A stretch of DNA of 64,000 bases from Bacillus sp. S/N-304-OC-R1 (GTDB lineage: Bacteria > Bacillota > Bacilli > Bacillales > Cytobacillaceae): positions 248,001 through 312,000 of the forward strand of contig NZ_JACWFE010000004.1 of assembly GCF_019749375.1 (NCBI RefSeq). Reading direction: 5' to 3'. Shown in pieces: positions 52,000 to 61,599 of the stretch. Below the pieces are notes generated by a model. The model did no database searches and had not been told where the DNA came from. It was given only the letters and a program-made list of their open reading frames with translations. A program made the translations under genes and the position numbers. How positions within the stretch are numbered: the first letter of the stretch is position 1; the number at the start of each line of letters is the position of its first letter.

Positions 52000-52770
52000 T
52001 TAAAGATGTAACATAAAATTAACCTTTTGACTTTTTGTTTTAGATTTTTTTAATAAATATAGTGAATAGCTGAAAAATGCCAAGTTAAGTAGAAAGAATA
52101 TAGTTAACCATTCCAGTGGGTATTCAGCACTATGAATGCCGTATGCTCCTATTCCCGCATATTCCACTGCATCCAACACAAAATGAAATGCTATGGCTGG
52201 AAGTAAGCTTTTATTCACCAAAACCATAATTGTTAATGCCATACCAGCTAATGAAGCCCATCCAAACTGGAATAGAGCGTACGTTACATCACCACCTACT
52301 AAGATATTACCGAGGTGTACTGCTCCAAATAATACAGAAGGAACAATTATTGCAACTGTTTTACCAAACGGTAAAATAGCTCGAAGTAAAATTCCTCGAA
52401 AAACAATTTCCTCATTAACTGCGACTCCGACAGCTGCAATTAGAAGGAATGGTACATGTCCCCAAGAAGAATTATTACCAAGATAGAAAGCTAATGTCAC
52501 TGGAATAATAAGCGTTGGGATCCATACATACCAGTCTTTAGCGGACGTAGGCATTGTTAATCCAATTTCCTTATCTATTTTCACCCATTTGACAGCTAAG
52601 ATAGCACATGCTGCATATATAAGCATAATCACCCAACCTAAATCCTTCTCGATTGTCAGGGTTGGGTTATAAAGATGGACCCCCTTTACAGCAAGCATCC
52701 CGAGTAATCCCCTTCCAAACATCACCAGCAAAAACAAAATCAAACCATGGCGGTATAAAAACTTCTTCAT
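52000..52770 (-). CDS. CPBP family intramembrane metalloprotease
   Basis: 256 residues, about eight TM helices. The Abi/CAAX-protease motifs are present: NEEIVFRGILLRAIL (motif 1, EExxxR), PSVLFGAVHLGN (motif 2, FxxxH), and AIAFHFVLDAVEY (motif 3, HxxxD/N). Members act as CAAX-type proteases, in bacteriocin self-immunity or in envelope control; the role here is unknown. AAAAAAGGAGAAATAACA precedes the ATG. It diverges from the sensor kinase at 52952. Confidence 0.88.
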   Translation of the reverse strand: MKKFLYRHGLILFLLVMFGRGLLGMLAVKGVHLYNPTLTIEKDLGWVIMLIYAACAILAVKWVKIDKEIGLTMPTSAKDWYVWIPTLIIPVTLAFYLGNNSSWGHVPFLLIAAVGVAVNEEIVFRGILLRAILPFGKTVAIIVPSVLFGAVHLGNILVGGDVTYALFQFGWASLAGMALTIMVLVNKSLLPAIAFHFVLDAVEYAGIGAYGIHSAEYPLEWLTIFFLLNLAFFSYSLYLLKKSKTKSQKVNFMLHL

Positions 52771-52951
52771 TGTTATTTCTCCTTTTTTTATCCATTTGTA
52801 TCCTCATTATGGAATAGAAAAGGTCATATCTAAAAGTGAACTTCGTCATAATGGGGTCATTATGACTTTTATGACTTTTTTAGATAAAGGAAATAGAGAA
52901 TATCATGTGGAATATAGTAATCGAGAAAAGTGAGGTATGAAGGAGCTTTGT

Positions 52952-54127
52952 ATGTTGCCGATTAATCAAGAAACCCATTGGGTGTATAAAACTGCACAAA
53001 TAACCAGAATAGGTTGGTTTACCTTCCATATGTTGATTCTAGTTTTAATTCTAGCCTCAAAGCCTTTCTATTGGTTAATTCTTTTATTATTTTTCGCAGC
53101 CTTCCTGATTCCTCAATGGTCAGGAACGAGGATAGATAGTTTTGGTGTCAAAAACTATCCCTTGCTAGAATTAATTTTCAGCGGGATGTTCTTAATTATA
53201 GGGTGTTATTTGTTTGATAATTATTCCTCCTTCTTGGCGTATCCGGCACTTTGCGCAGGTATTTATAGTAGTGCGGGGAAGGGAAGGTGGTTATTATGGG
53301 CTGGATTTTCCGTTGCGCCCTTTCTTGCTGTACTCGCTATTGGATTAGATCAATTGGGTATGGGCGTTATTGATGGCTTTTTCTTTTTTGGTATAGGCAT
53401 TGCAATCGCAAAAGTTCTCGAAGCGGAGCAGAAAACGAAATTGTTACTTGAAGAAAACCGGAAGAAAAATCAACTTTTAGAGGAGTATGCTAAGCAGATT
53501 GAAAGGATTACGCTATTGGAGGAACGAAATCGGCTTGCTAAAGACCTCCATGACACAATTGGGCATACCTTTACCTCAGTCATTATGGGGCTTGATGCGG
53601 CAGCATTCTTACAAAAGTCATCTCCTGATAAAGCGAAGGAACAAATTGAGCGATTAAGTCATGTGATGAGAAAATCCTTAGGTGAAATTAGAAGTCAAAT
53701 TCACCAGATTTCGCCGAATGGAGAAAAGGAAGAACTATCTTCTCAACTGAAATATATTGTTGATGAATTTGTTTTACACACTAATATAGAAATTCAGTTT
53801 GAGCAAATAGGGTCACAAGCCATAAATATATCTACGCAAGGAACCCTTACTCTAATCCGTTGTCTTCAAGAATCATTAACGAATGCAGTCCGCCATGGGC
53901 AGGCGAACAAAATAAGTATTACGTTAAAAGAGGATGACTCTTATGTTGTGCTTCTTATTAAGGATAATGGCATTGGGATGAGAGATATTCAGTTTGGATT
54001 CGGCCTCAGTGGCATGAAGGAACGTTTGGATTCTCTTCAAGGTAGATTTTCCATTGAATCAGTAGAAAATGAAGGCACTGTTGTAGCTTGTTTTATACCA
54101 GTTATCGTAAACAGATTAAAGAGGTGA
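52952..54127 (+). CDS. Sensor histidine kinase, NarL/DesK type (HisKA_3)
   Basis: 391 residues: four to five N-terminal TM helices (about 20-155), a coiled-coil linker (EAEQKTKLLLEENRKKNQLLEEYAKQ), then the HisKA_3 dimerisation helix with His200 in ERNRLAKDLHDTIGH. The HATPase_c domain has LTNAVRHGQANKISITL (N-box), DNGIGMRDIQFGFGLSGMKERL (G-boxes). I start at 52952 because AAGGAG lies 6 bases upstream; ATG 52937 lacks spacing. Paired with the LuxR-type regulator 11 bases downstream. Confidence 0.92.
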   Translation: MLPINQETHWVYKTAQITRIGWFTFHMLILVLILASKPFYWLILLLFFAAFLIPQWSGTRIDSFGVKNYPLLELIFSGMFLIIGCYLFDNYSSFLAYPALCAGIYSSAGKGRWLLWAGFSVAPFLAVLAIGLDQLGMGVIDGFFFFGIGIAIAKVLEAEQKTKLLLEENRKKNQLLEEYAKQIERITLLEERNRLAKDLHDTIGHTFTSVIMGLDAAAFLQKSSPDKAKEQIERLSHVMRKSLGEIRSQIHQISPNGEKEELSSQLKYIVDEFVLHTNIEIQFEQIGSQAINISTQGTLTLIRCLQESLTNAVRHGQANKISITLKEDDSYVVLLIKDNGIGMRDIQFGFGLSGMKERLDSLQGRFSIESVENEGTVVACFIPVIVNRLKR

Positions 54128-54137
54128 ATGAATCAAG

Positions 54138-54794
54138 ATGATAAACATATTAATTGTAGATGACCAGGAGCTTATTCGTGAAAGTCTTTCAATTGTATTA
54201 GGTGGAGAAGAGGATTTTGAAATCGTTGGATTAGCCCAAAATGGAAAAAGGGCAATCGAATTAACGAAACAGCTTTCTCCAGATGTAATATTAATGGATA
54301 TTCATATGCCCCTCATGAATGGGGTAGAGGCTACAGAGATTATAAAAAGCGAATGTCCAAATGTAAAGGTGATAATTTTAACTACCTTTGAGGAATTAGG
54401 CTATGTTCGGGATGCATTAGCAGCGGGAGCTGAAGGGTATTTATTAAAGGCAATTCACCCCCAGGACCTTGCAGTGGGAATCCGGTCTGTTTATCATGGT
54501 GGAACTTTGATCACACAGGAGATTGCTAAGCAGTTAATTGCCCAGTGGGTTAACCCTTCAGAGCATGCAATAGAGGGGAAAAATAAAAAAAATAACTTCG
54601 GATTAACGGATAGAGAGATTGAGGTATTAGAAGTACTTGCACACGGAGTCACCAATCGAGAAATTGCCCGAAAGCTTTTCCTAACAGAAGGCACAGTTAA
54701 AAACTATATTTCTAGTATCTATTCCAAATTAGAAGTTACAGGAAGACAAAAAGCAGTGTTTAAGGCAAAGGAAGAAGGAATTATTGATGCTTAG
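54138..54794 (+). CDS. LuxR/NarL-type response regulator
   Basis: 218 residues: receiver domain with Asp8/Asp9 and phospho-acceptor Asp54 (VILMDIHMPLMNG), Thr and Lys switch residues (ILTTF, YLLKAIHP). A C-terminal GerE HTH follows (about 150-215, LTDREIEVLEVLAHGVTNREIARKLFLTEGTVKNYISSIYSKL). It probably controls the ABC exporter 540 bases downstream, a common arrangement, and perhaps the divergent CPBP gene. Confidence 0.93.
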   Translation: MINILIVDDQELIRESLSIVLGGEEDFEIVGLAQNGKRAIELTKQLSPDVILMDIHMPLMNGVEATEIIKSECPNVKVIILTTFEELGYVRDALAAGAEGYLLKAIHPQDLAVGIRSVYHGGTLITQEIAKQLIAQWVNPSEHAIEGKNKKNNFGLTDREIEVLEVLAHGVTNREIARKLFLTEGTVKNYISSIYSKLEVTGRQKAVFKAKEEGIIDA

Positions 54795-55109
54795 GGTTGA
54801 AAATATATAGCAATTATCATATAAATATTCTACTTATAAAGATACAAGAATAACCCGTCATAAATTTTTGATGTAGCAATTTAATGTAAGTGCGTTCTAT
54901 CCATGGAAAACTCAATCACCAAGAAGCTGACAATATTATAGGTGAAAATAATAAAACACTGAATTGATTCGTCTATAGGAAATAAAACGCAGTTAGACAA
55001 ATTTAATTTTTCCATATAGGAGTTTGCAACCATAAAGTAATCGGACTTTCAAGTCTATTGAGAGTGGCACAACATTGATATTTTAGCTGTTCTGAGGACA
55101 ATCAAATTG

Positions 55110-55285
55110 GGATTTTTTAAAACATTTATTCTTCTCGGCTTGGTTGGAATAATATCCTATATTCTATCATTTATATCGTCTCTATGATTTTATTCAATGG
55201 AATAGGCGCTGTTGTATTCGGATGGCTTTTTTGGAAAAAAGGTCTTGAAATATCATTTATTTCACATGCCACCTACACATTGCAA
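55110..55285 (+). pseudogene. CPBP intramembrane protease C-terminal remnant
   Basis: One frame reads FFKTFILLGLVGIISYILSF then ISSL and a stop. The other, from ATG 55185, reads MILFNGIGAVVFGWLFWKKG then LEISFISHATYTLQQ, the last helices of a CPBP protease with the motif-3 His (ISHA). A one-base shift near 55185 separates them, and the N-terminal half is missing. The rest of the 54795-55337 gap shows nothing recognisable. Confidence 0.55.
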
Positions 55286-55337
55286 CAACCATTTTTGCAC
55301 AAATTGGTTTTTTATCATATAAGAAGGATCGTGAAAT

Positions 55338-56240
55338 ATGACTAGTTTTATAAAAGTAGAAGGTTTGTATAAATCATTTGGACAACAAATAGTATTAGAA
55401 AATGTAAACTTCGAAGTGAAAAAGGGGGAAATAGTTGGGTTATTGGGCCCAAATGGGGCAGGGAAAACGACATTTATCCGAATTTTGAATGGTGTTATTA
55501 AACCGGAAAAAGGGTCGATCTCAATAAACGGAATGGATCCTGCCTCAGTGGGAGATGCAATTAGAAAAATATCTGGAATTGTGACGGAGAGTGCAGGACT
55601 GTATCATCAAATGAGCGGAAAAGAGAACCTAGAATTATTCGCTGAATTATATGAAGTAACAGATAAGAAAAGAGTGGCAGAGCTTCTCGAACTGTTTGAT
55701 TTGAAAGAACATCAGGATAAGCCAGTGGGAAAGTATAGTACCGGAATGAAAAAGCGGTTGGCATTGGCTAAAGCGCTGTTGCATAAACCGGACATTCTGT
55801 TTTTGGATGAACCGACAAATGGATTGGATCCTGATGGAATTCAGATGGTCTTGTCCTATTTAAAAAAATATAATCAGGAAACAGGGACCACGATTATCAT
55901 TTGTTCACATGTCCTGCATCAATTGGAGACAATCTGCGATTCTTTTGCTTTCATTGAGAATGGGGCGATAGCTGAACAAGGAACGTTAACAGAGTTAGAA
56001 AATAAATATGTTCAAAGCGTCACCGTGAAAGTGAATACGACATTTAAGCCACAAGATAAGCATTATTTAGGGTTTCCTTGCAGAGTGCTGGCAGAATCAA
56101 TGGTGGTTTTCGATCTGCCTTCTAAAAATGATATCCCTCAGTTGCTAAATGGCTTGCTGAAGACGGATCCTGTTTATTCGGTTACGATTATGAACAATGA
56201 TTTACAATCGATTTATTTCAAGGTAAGGGGGGATAAATAA
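55338..56240 (+). CDS. ABC transporter ATP-binding protein (NatA/CcmA-like)
   Basis: 300 residues: Walker A GLLGPNGAGKTTFIRI, signature YSTGMKKRLALAKALLHKP (a TGM form of the ABC signature), Walker B ILFLDEPTNGLDPDG, and the His switch IIICSHVLH. A C-terminal extension of about 85 residues is typical of NatA/drug-export ATPases. It pairs with the ABC-2 permease whose ATG overlaps its stop by one base. The exported substrate is unknown. Confidence 0.93.
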   Translation: MTSFIKVEGLYKSFGQQIVLENVNFEVKKGEIVGLLGPNGAGKTTFIRILNGVIKPEKGSISINGMDPASVGDAIRKISGIVTESAGLYHQMSGKENLELFAELYEVTDKKRVAELLELFDLKEHQDKPVGKYSTGMKKRLALAKALLHKPDILFLDEPTNGLDPDGIQMVLSYLKKYNQETGTTIIICSHVLHQLETICDSFAFIENGAIAEQGTLTELENKYVQSVTVKVNTTFKPQDKHYLGFPCRVLAESMVVFDLPSKNDIPQLLNGLLKTDPVYSVTIMNNDLQSIYFKVRGDK

Positions 56241-57067
56241 TGGGTACATATATTAGTAAAGCTTTGATTAAAAAAGACCTTAAAGATATTTTTAGAAGTA
56301 AAACATTGCTGGTAACCATGATTATCATCCCAATTCTGTTTTCTGTTATTTTCCCTTTGGTTGTGATGGGAGGTGCTTTAATTTTTGATATTGAAAAAAT
56401 TGCCGGAGATGATGGACAGAAACTAATTGATGCTTTTCTTAAGAGTACTACAGGTGGTGAGTTCTCTTCTTATACACTTGAACAGCAAATTATTTATATG
56501 TTCATTAATTTTATGCTTCCAAACTTATTTTTGCTGGTTCCGATAATTACAGCCATGACAGTGTCCGCTAACAGCTTTGTTGGAGAAAAGGAAAACCGAA
56601 CGCTTGAAAGTTTATTGTTTTCACCAATTTCTATTAAATCGTTATTTCTGAGCAAGATATTAGCATCTTTCATACCGCCATTATTAGTTTCTTTCATCAG
56701 TTTTGTAGTTTGTGGAGTCATTATCAATTCTTTGGGGTATCCTCTGTTTGGTGAGCTGATTTTCCCATCGGGTAACTGGGTAGCGTTAATAACTTGTCTT
56801 TCTCCAATGGTAATCTTACTTTCGGTGCTGCTGAATATCTTAATATCAGCAAGGGTGAAGACGTATCAGGAAGCCCAGAACCTTGGTGGCATTATCGTTC
56901 TGCCTGTAATTGCAATGATGATTGGCCAGGTTAGTGGACTGTTTTTACTTGGAGTTCAGTTAATCATCCTGATTTCAGCAGGAATATTCATTGTGAATCT
57001 CGTGTTATGGAGCAGAATTTCAAAAAGTAATGACAGATATGTACTATTTGAAAAGCAAATTCATTAA
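56240..57067 (+). CDS. ABC-2 type permease (NatB-like)
   Basis: The 275-residue permease has six TM helices. The first helix (about 24-47) is followed by an extracytoplasmic loop of about 50 residues (DIEKIAGDDGQKLIDAFLKSTTGGEFSSY). The core is LVPIITAMTVSANSFVGEKENRTLESLLFSPISIKSLFLSKI, the ABC-2 coupling-helix signature (ExxxxTxExLL). Translationally coupled to the ATPase (TAATG overlap). It probably exports ions, lipids or a peptide, under the two-component system upstream. Confidence 0.9.
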   Translation: MGTYISKALIKKDLKDIFRSKTLLVTMIIIPILFSVIFPLVVMGGALIFDIEKIAGDDGQKLIDAFLKSTTGGEFSSYTLEQQIIYMFINFMLPNLFLLVPIITAMTVSANSFVGEKENRTLESLLFSPISIKSLFLSKILASFIPPLLVSFISFVVCGVIINSLGYPLFGELIFPSGNWVALITCLSPMVILLSVLLNILISARVKTYQEAQNLGGIIVLPVIAMMIGQVSGLFLLGVQLIILISAGIFIVNLVLWSRISKSNDRYVLFEKQIH

Positions 57068-57161
57068 AGAGATAATGCTCCAATTAATACAATTAAAGGA
57101 TTTTTTCTTATTGGAAACCATTTAAAGGATTTTTTATTGCATATCGAAAAAATCATTATTA

Positions 57162-57191
57162 GGCGATGGTGTTTTAAACATCGCCTTTTTT
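57162..57191 (+). terminator. Terminator of ABC exporter operon
   Basis: GGCGATG / CATCGCC with a 10-base loop and six T. Two direct copies of TTTAAAGGATTTTTT (about 57093-57135) precede it. Confidence 0.78.
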
Positions 57192-57210
57192 GTGTTAATT
57201 AACAAATGAG

Positions 57211-57288
57211 ATTGTGAAGATATGCACTTAATGTAACGGGGAATTTTGTTCAATAACGATATTCAACAATCTGGCGCTTCTGCCAGAC
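57211..57288 (+). repeat. Repeat modules A+B copy
   Basis: GATTGTGAAGATATGCACTT and AATGTAACGGGGAATTTTG, then TTCAATAACGATATTCAACA and ATCTGGCGCTTCTGCCAGAC. Module B carries the hairpin TCTGGC/GCCAGA. Confidence 0.72.
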
Positions 57289-57633
57289 TTGAACAAATCG
57301 TTGATGATGTGAAAATGGAGGCTGGGGAGAACGGACTGGAATTGTGCTTTCATGCAAACACGAAGCCGCTACGGTGATAGCTAAGATTATTTTTTTTGAT
57401 AGCTGTTTTTTTTATCAGCTTCCTTCATAAAATGGTTATTTGAGTATGGAGTGAACTGTTTAGGTGGCAGGCTTTTTTTACCGTGGTCAGCTACGCTCTA
57501 CCCTTTCTACCGTAATCTAGAAGAATGCTGCGTAGTAAACCTATTAAACCATGTTAAGAAATATCTTTAGTTCTGTTATATGAATAGCTGGAGTGAATAA
57601 AAGTGGAAGACTATTTTAAGGGAGTGTTTTCCA
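57289..57633. other. Gap without recognisable gene
   Basis: 345 bases with T-rich runs (GATAGCTGTTTTTTTTATCAG near 57400) and a small hairpin; no protein-like frame. AAGGGAGTG at 57619-57627 belongs to the next gene. Confidence 0.35.
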
Positions 57634-58101
57634 ATGCAGAGGAATTATTGGTTCATTGCTTTTGGTATTGTTTGGACTATAATTTTTGCAGGTATCAGCT
57701 TTTATTGGGCAATGGGTGGCTTACATGGTGTTAGATCTCTAGGAGGGGTTATTTATGAGATGTCTCTAAACCCTTCTCCCTCGTTCGTGATAATTGTCTG
57801 GCTTACCGGTTTTATTAAATTACTTGGGGTAGTGTTATTGTTGATGCTACTTGTTAACTGGAAGAAGCCTATAATATCCAGAATTCTCTATTACGTTGTA
57901 AAAATTGTAGGAGCATTATTGTTCTTATATGGATTTCTTAATTTCTTCACCATTACTTTAAGTCTGTTTAATATTTTAAATTTTGATTTAGATACATTCG
58001 CAACGTTTTGGAGGTTAATTTTCTGGGAACCTTTTTGGATGATCGGTGGAATTTTTTACTACTTTTCCATTAAAAGCAATAAATCTTTATTCAACAACTG
58101 A
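57634..58101 (+). CDS. DUF3995 family membrane protein
   Basis: 155 residues, four TM helices. It has the DUF3995 opening FGIVWTIIFAGISFYWAMGGLHGVRSLGG (the SFYWAxGG motif) and a C-terminal FWRLIFWEPFWMIGGIFYYFS. Function is unknown. AAGGGAGTG is well spaced before the ATG. It is a single gene between repeat copies. Confidence 0.82.
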   Translation: MQRNYWFIAFGIVWTIIFAGISFYWAMGGLHGVRSLGGVIYEMSLNPSPSFVIIVWLTGFIKLLGVVLLLMLLVNWKKPIISRILYYVVKIVGALLFLYGFLNFFTITLSLFNILNFDLDTFATFWRLIFWEPFWMIGGIFYYFSIKSNKSLFNN

Positions 58102-58229
58102 GAGAATTACTTTAAGAATTTATCGAATACAAGGATTTATTATTAAAGGCACCATTATAAATTTAGCGATATTTCAAAGGTAGATTGACAAAGTTGGAAT
58201 TAAGGTAGATACATTTTTTGCCAAATGTT

Positions 58230-58251
58230 GCGATGCTCTAAAGAGCATCGC
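58230..58251. terminator. Perfect 10-bp hairpin at gene end
   Basis: GCGATGCTCT-AA-AGAGCATCGC, just beyond the stop of the minus-strand gene at 58261. The T-run is weak. Confidence 0.55.
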
Positions 58252-58260
58252 ATTTGCTTA

Positions 58261-58569
58261 TTATTCTTTTACGCCGTCAGTGTAATTTCTATCATAATGT
58301 TTGTCACCAAGATGTTTAAAATCCTCAATGGTTTTTTCTAATTCAATAATAAGGATTCGCTTTACATCACGCAAACTTGTGTAAAAACTATTTTCCCGCT
58401 CTCCGCTTGGTTTTATCCCAGCTAGTGAGTTTAAGGATACAATCCTTCTATGCTCATCCGCTAATTTATCAATGGCTTCCAGTACATGCTGCGTATATTT
58501 TACTATTTCTTTGTGTTCAGTTTGTTCTTGCAACTCTTTAATTTGTTTATCCACTTCATGCCACCCCAT
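58261..58569 (-). CDS. Hypothetical helical protein, ~102 aa
   Basis: Highly charged helical protein (HEVDKQIKELQEQTEHKEIVKYTQHVLEAIDKLADEHRRIVSL ... DVKRILIIELEKTIEDFKHL), probably a coiled-coil hairpin. No family recognised. Several starts are open: TTG 58602, ATG 58569 and GTG 58554. The last has GGGGTGG 6 bases upstream, so the true N-terminus is unsure. Confidence 0.5.
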   Translation of the reverse strand: MGWHEVDKQIKELQEQTEHKEIVKYTQHVLEAIDKLADEHRRIVSLNSLAGIKPSGERENSFYTSLRDVKRILIIELEKTIEDFKHLGDKHYDRNYTDGVKE

Positions 58570-58602
58570 TTTGTGTTTTAGTATTAATAGTATCTTTCCC
58601 AA

Positions 58603-59022
58603 AATGTTCTTAAAGCTAAGTTGGGATTTTCCTCCTTCTCAAATACGGAAATGGCCAGTACTTCTAAGCGTTCAGAGATTATGCGGATAGATGTTACACT
58701 TGAACGATTTCTGGCAATTAAACAATGAATGTTTTGGCAGTATGTTTATAAATCTGCACGAAGCATCAATCAAAGGATAACTGAATTAAAACAATTATTT
58801 ATACATATTTGTAAAATTGTACTTGCTGCACTAATGGAGCAGGTTAGCTCAATAAGACTTTTTAAAAATTTCGATTTACATACATAGAATTTCTATGTAC
58901 AATATGATTATGAAAAAAATACCAGGATAATACAAAAGAATCTTATTTATTAGTTAAATAATCTTTCAAAACCAAGTAACCTAATAAACGCTCATTAAAA
59001 TATAGATAAATTAGGAGAGAAA
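58603..59022. other. Gap with a module A fragment
   Basis: 420 bases. TTTGTAAAATTGTACTTGCT then CTAATGGAGCAGGTTAGCTC (58808-58852) is a diverged module A. It shares the GGAGCAGGTTAG box with 43847 and 60883. No gene supported. Confidence 0.4.
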
Positions 59023-59576
59023 ATGCGAATAAAATATATTGTATTACTTGCGTTAATTATCCTAATAGCGATTATCGGCATTCAAACAATTTCTCGCTTT
59101 ACAGAGGGACGAAACTATTACTTTAAACATACAGATTCAACCAACCTTTCAAATGAATCTTTAGGGAATGTACAACTGCATGATAATATTCATAATCAAT
59201 CTTTTGTAGAGTATTATGGAACACCTTTTAGCTGGGAGGATAACGAATTATACGATTATTATCATTGGAAAGATGGATTAAAAACGGCTTCTATCATCAC
59301 TGGGAAAGAAAAAGGGAATATTGTTCATTTAATAATTGGGGAAGAAAAAGAAGGAGTAAGAACGAAATCCAGCATTAAAACAGTAAAAGGAATCGCAATT
59401 GGCAGTGCGAAACAAGATATTATTGATTCTTAGGTTCAAAATACTAAACAAGGACAGAGCAAGGTGTGGATATTATCGGGTACGTTGACCATAAACTTCG
59501 TGCAACAATTGAATTGTGGCTAAATGAAAACGGAAAAGTAGCGGAAATACGATTAGATGACATAAACATTGACTAA
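59023..59576 (+). pseudogene. Membrane-anchored hypothetical protein, broken
   Basis: The first 136 codons give a TM anchor (about 5-23), then a soluble part ending IAIGSAKQDIIDS and TAG (59431-59433). The DNA then continues, after a second shift, as VDIIGYVDHKLRATIEF-like coding sequence with NENGKVAEIRLDDINID and a stop at 59574. The joined product would be about 180 residues. It is broken by one nonsense codon and one frameshift. Confidence 0.6.
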
Positions 59577-59676
59577 TTAACTTTTAATTTTATTATTGGA
59601 GTAATTGAGGCACCTCTTTTGAAATTTCAAAGTTAATTTGTGAATGATTATACTTTAACAATGGGGGCAGAATAAC

Positions 59677-60025
59677 AAGCCAACAATAGTCAGTTTACAC
59701 GGACTTGGAAATAAGGTATCAACAATATACAAAACGATGGAACGAAAAAATTGAACAAATGGTATCAACACTCTTTAATGCTAGAATAGCTGGAATAACC
59801 AAATTAAAACAGAACATAAAAGATGTCACAATTGTTTCAATGAAAGAAACTAATCACATGGTTCATTGGGATAACACACAAAAAATAGCTAATGCAACTC
59901 ACAATTGGATAACTAAACAGTTGTTGAACTACCATGAAAATAAACTTCTCCAACTTCGAAAAAAGGCAATAAAAAAGAGAGCCTTATCCATCTTTAAAGA
60001 AATAGAAATAGTGAAAATGCATTGA
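59677..60025 (+). pseudogene. Alpha/beta hydrolase with internal deletion
   Basis: At 59677 the frame KPTIVSLHGLGNK matches the oxyanion start of an alpha/beta hydrolase. In a shifted frame, 59800-60025 reads KDVTIVSMKETNHMVHWDNT then QKIANATHNWITKQLL, the C-terminal strand with the catalytic-His region (here NHMVHW). The nucleophile elbow between them is gone. The open frame from a TTG at 59705 is residual. Confidence 0.45.
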
Positions 60026-60189
60026 TCTATGGAATGTGTTGACTGGATCAAGGTCAGTATGAGTATTGGTCCTTCCTAATATTTTTCTTACTCTGTCGTG
60101 CAGAATTGATTTTGTGCTGCATGGTGGTAAACGGGTACGTTTGTATAAGAAGGGTCCTTAAAAATGATAGATGTTCAATTTATGTCAAA

Positions 60190-60216
60190 AAGGATGGCAA
60201 GAGCCATCCTTATTTT
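60190..60216 (+). terminator. Hairpin terminator
   Basis: AAGGATGGC / GCCATCCTT, 4-base loop, then ATTTT. It follows the hydrolase remnant; the 60026-60319 gap holds no gene. Confidence 0.65.
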
Positions 60217-60319
60217 CGTGAATTTTGATTCAAATAACTTGTTATTTTGAGTGTCAAAACACGTTATCTACCACTTAACTGAACCAGTTAAAAGTTGACA
60301 GATAACTTTCACAATATTA

Positions 60320-60688
60320 TTAATCTTGTATGCTGTAAGCTTCTTCAATTGAATCCACAAATAATCCAGCAAAGGTAATGTTCCTTACACAATTTTCAAC
60401 CTGCATTCTTGAAGCAGGAGAGGAGGGATTAATAATTATAATCTTTTTAAAATTAGCCATTGAATATAAATTTAAAACGAATGTAATATCACCTGTCACA
60501 TGACCAGCCACTTTTTCTTGTCCCCGTCCATCTATAATTAATTTATACCTTGAAGGATTAATAGTATTTACGATGGTTTGAAACTCGCTTAAATATATTT
60601 TTGCATCTTCCTCTTTAAAAAAACCGCATACTTTTACAAAGAAAATGCCTTTCTCTTCATCCAAATCAAAGGAATATAACTTCCTCAT
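60320..60688 (-). CDS. Hypothetical protein, STAS/SpoIIAA-like fold
   Basis: The 122-residue soluble protein has the order MRKLYSFDLDEEKGIFFVKVCGFFKEEDAKIYLSEFQTIVNTI, then RYKLIIDGRGQEKV, then FKKIIIINPSSPASRMQVENCVRN. This is the strand-helix-strand-helix pattern of the SpoIIAA-like (STAS-related) proteins. No conserved phospho-Ser motif is clear. GGAGGAAAGAA lies before the ATG on the minus strand. It is a single gene; the role is unknown. Confidence 0.6.
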   Translation of the reverse strand: MRKLYSFDLDEEKGIFFVKVCGFFKEEDAKIYLSEFQTIVNTINPSRYKLIIDGRGQEKVAGHVTGDITFVLNLYSMANFKKIIIINPSSPASRMQVENCVRNITFAGLFVDSIEEAYSIQD

Positions 60689-60800
60689 TTCTTTCCTCCA
60701 GAGTGTGAAAAATAACTACTATGATACCATAATACATAAAACGGCTTATTTCGACAATCCTAGATATTTTATCTCGCAAGCTTCAAAGATAAATAATAAT

Positions 60801-60838
60801 GGTATTATGTAAAATATTTCACTTAAAGTAACGGGGGG
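60801..60838 (+). repeat. Repeat module A copy
   Basis: GGTATTATGTAAAATATTTC then ACTTAAAGTAACGGGGGGAG; followed by GGAGCAGGTTAG at 60883. Confidence 0.6.
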
Positions 60839-60962
60839 AGTTTCTCCAAGAAGTAGAATGGTTTTATCTTATTGAAGGAAAGGAGCAGGTTAGTTGAAGA
60901 AGGAATTTCTCCAAACTTGGAAGAATTTATATTCAAAATATGTTAAGGAGCTTGTGAATAAT

Positions 60963-61463
60963 ATGGAATCCATTAGCAAATGTGAAGTGAAGCTACGAAA
61001 TATCACAGAGGAAGATCTTCCTATCTTTTTCGAACAACAACTAGATTCAACGGCGAACTATATGGCTGCCTTTACAGCTAAAGACCCCACTGATAAGGAG
61101 GCATTTTTTGACCATTGGAAAAAAATTATCGCTGACGAGACTAACACAATAAAGACTATATTATTCAATGGCATTGTCACTGGACACGTCTCAAACTTTG
61201 AACGGTTCGGCGAACCCGAAGTAAGCTACTGGATTGGGAAGGAATATTGGGGTCATGGTATTGCAACTAAAGCGTTGTCAGAGTTTCTGGAGTATATTAA
61301 GGTACGCCCGCTCTATGCTCGTGCTGCTAAAGATAACCTCGCCTCCATTAGGGTATTGGAAAAATGCAGGTTTAAAATCATCTCTGAAGATAAAGGTTTT
61401 TCCAACGCAAGAGGCAAGGATGTTGAAGAATTTATTTTGAAGCTCGAACCTTATGATAGATAA
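60963..61463 (+). CDS. GNAT family N-acetyltransferase
   Basis: 166 residues (189 if started earlier) in the RimJ/RimL-like GNAT subgroup: VKLRNITEEDLPIFFEQQLD, FGEPEVSYWIGKEYWGHGIATKALSEFLEYI (motif A, the acetyl-CoA loop) and ARAAKDNLASIRVLEKCRFK. ATG 60963 gives the usual N-terminus of the family. A TTG at 60894 with a well-spaced AAAGGAG would add 23 residues and cannot be ruled out. The acceptor substrate is unknown. Confidence 0.85.
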   Translation: MESISKCEVKLRNITEEDLPIFFEQQLDSTANYMAAFTAKDPTDKEAFFDHWKKIIADETNTIKTILFNGIVTGHVSNFERFGEPEVSYWIGKEYWGHGIATKALSEFLEYIKVRPLYARAAKDNLASIRVLEKCRFKIISEDKGFSNARGKDVEEFILKLEPYDR

Positions 61464-61599
61464 TTTAATACCGTAATACGATTGGACCGGTTCTTGACTA
61501 AGAAACCTTCTGTTGTTTAACTACCATGAAAATTAACTTCTGTGATAACCGTAAAATGGCAATACTAAAATAGACGCAGCTCATTTATTTTTTAAAATA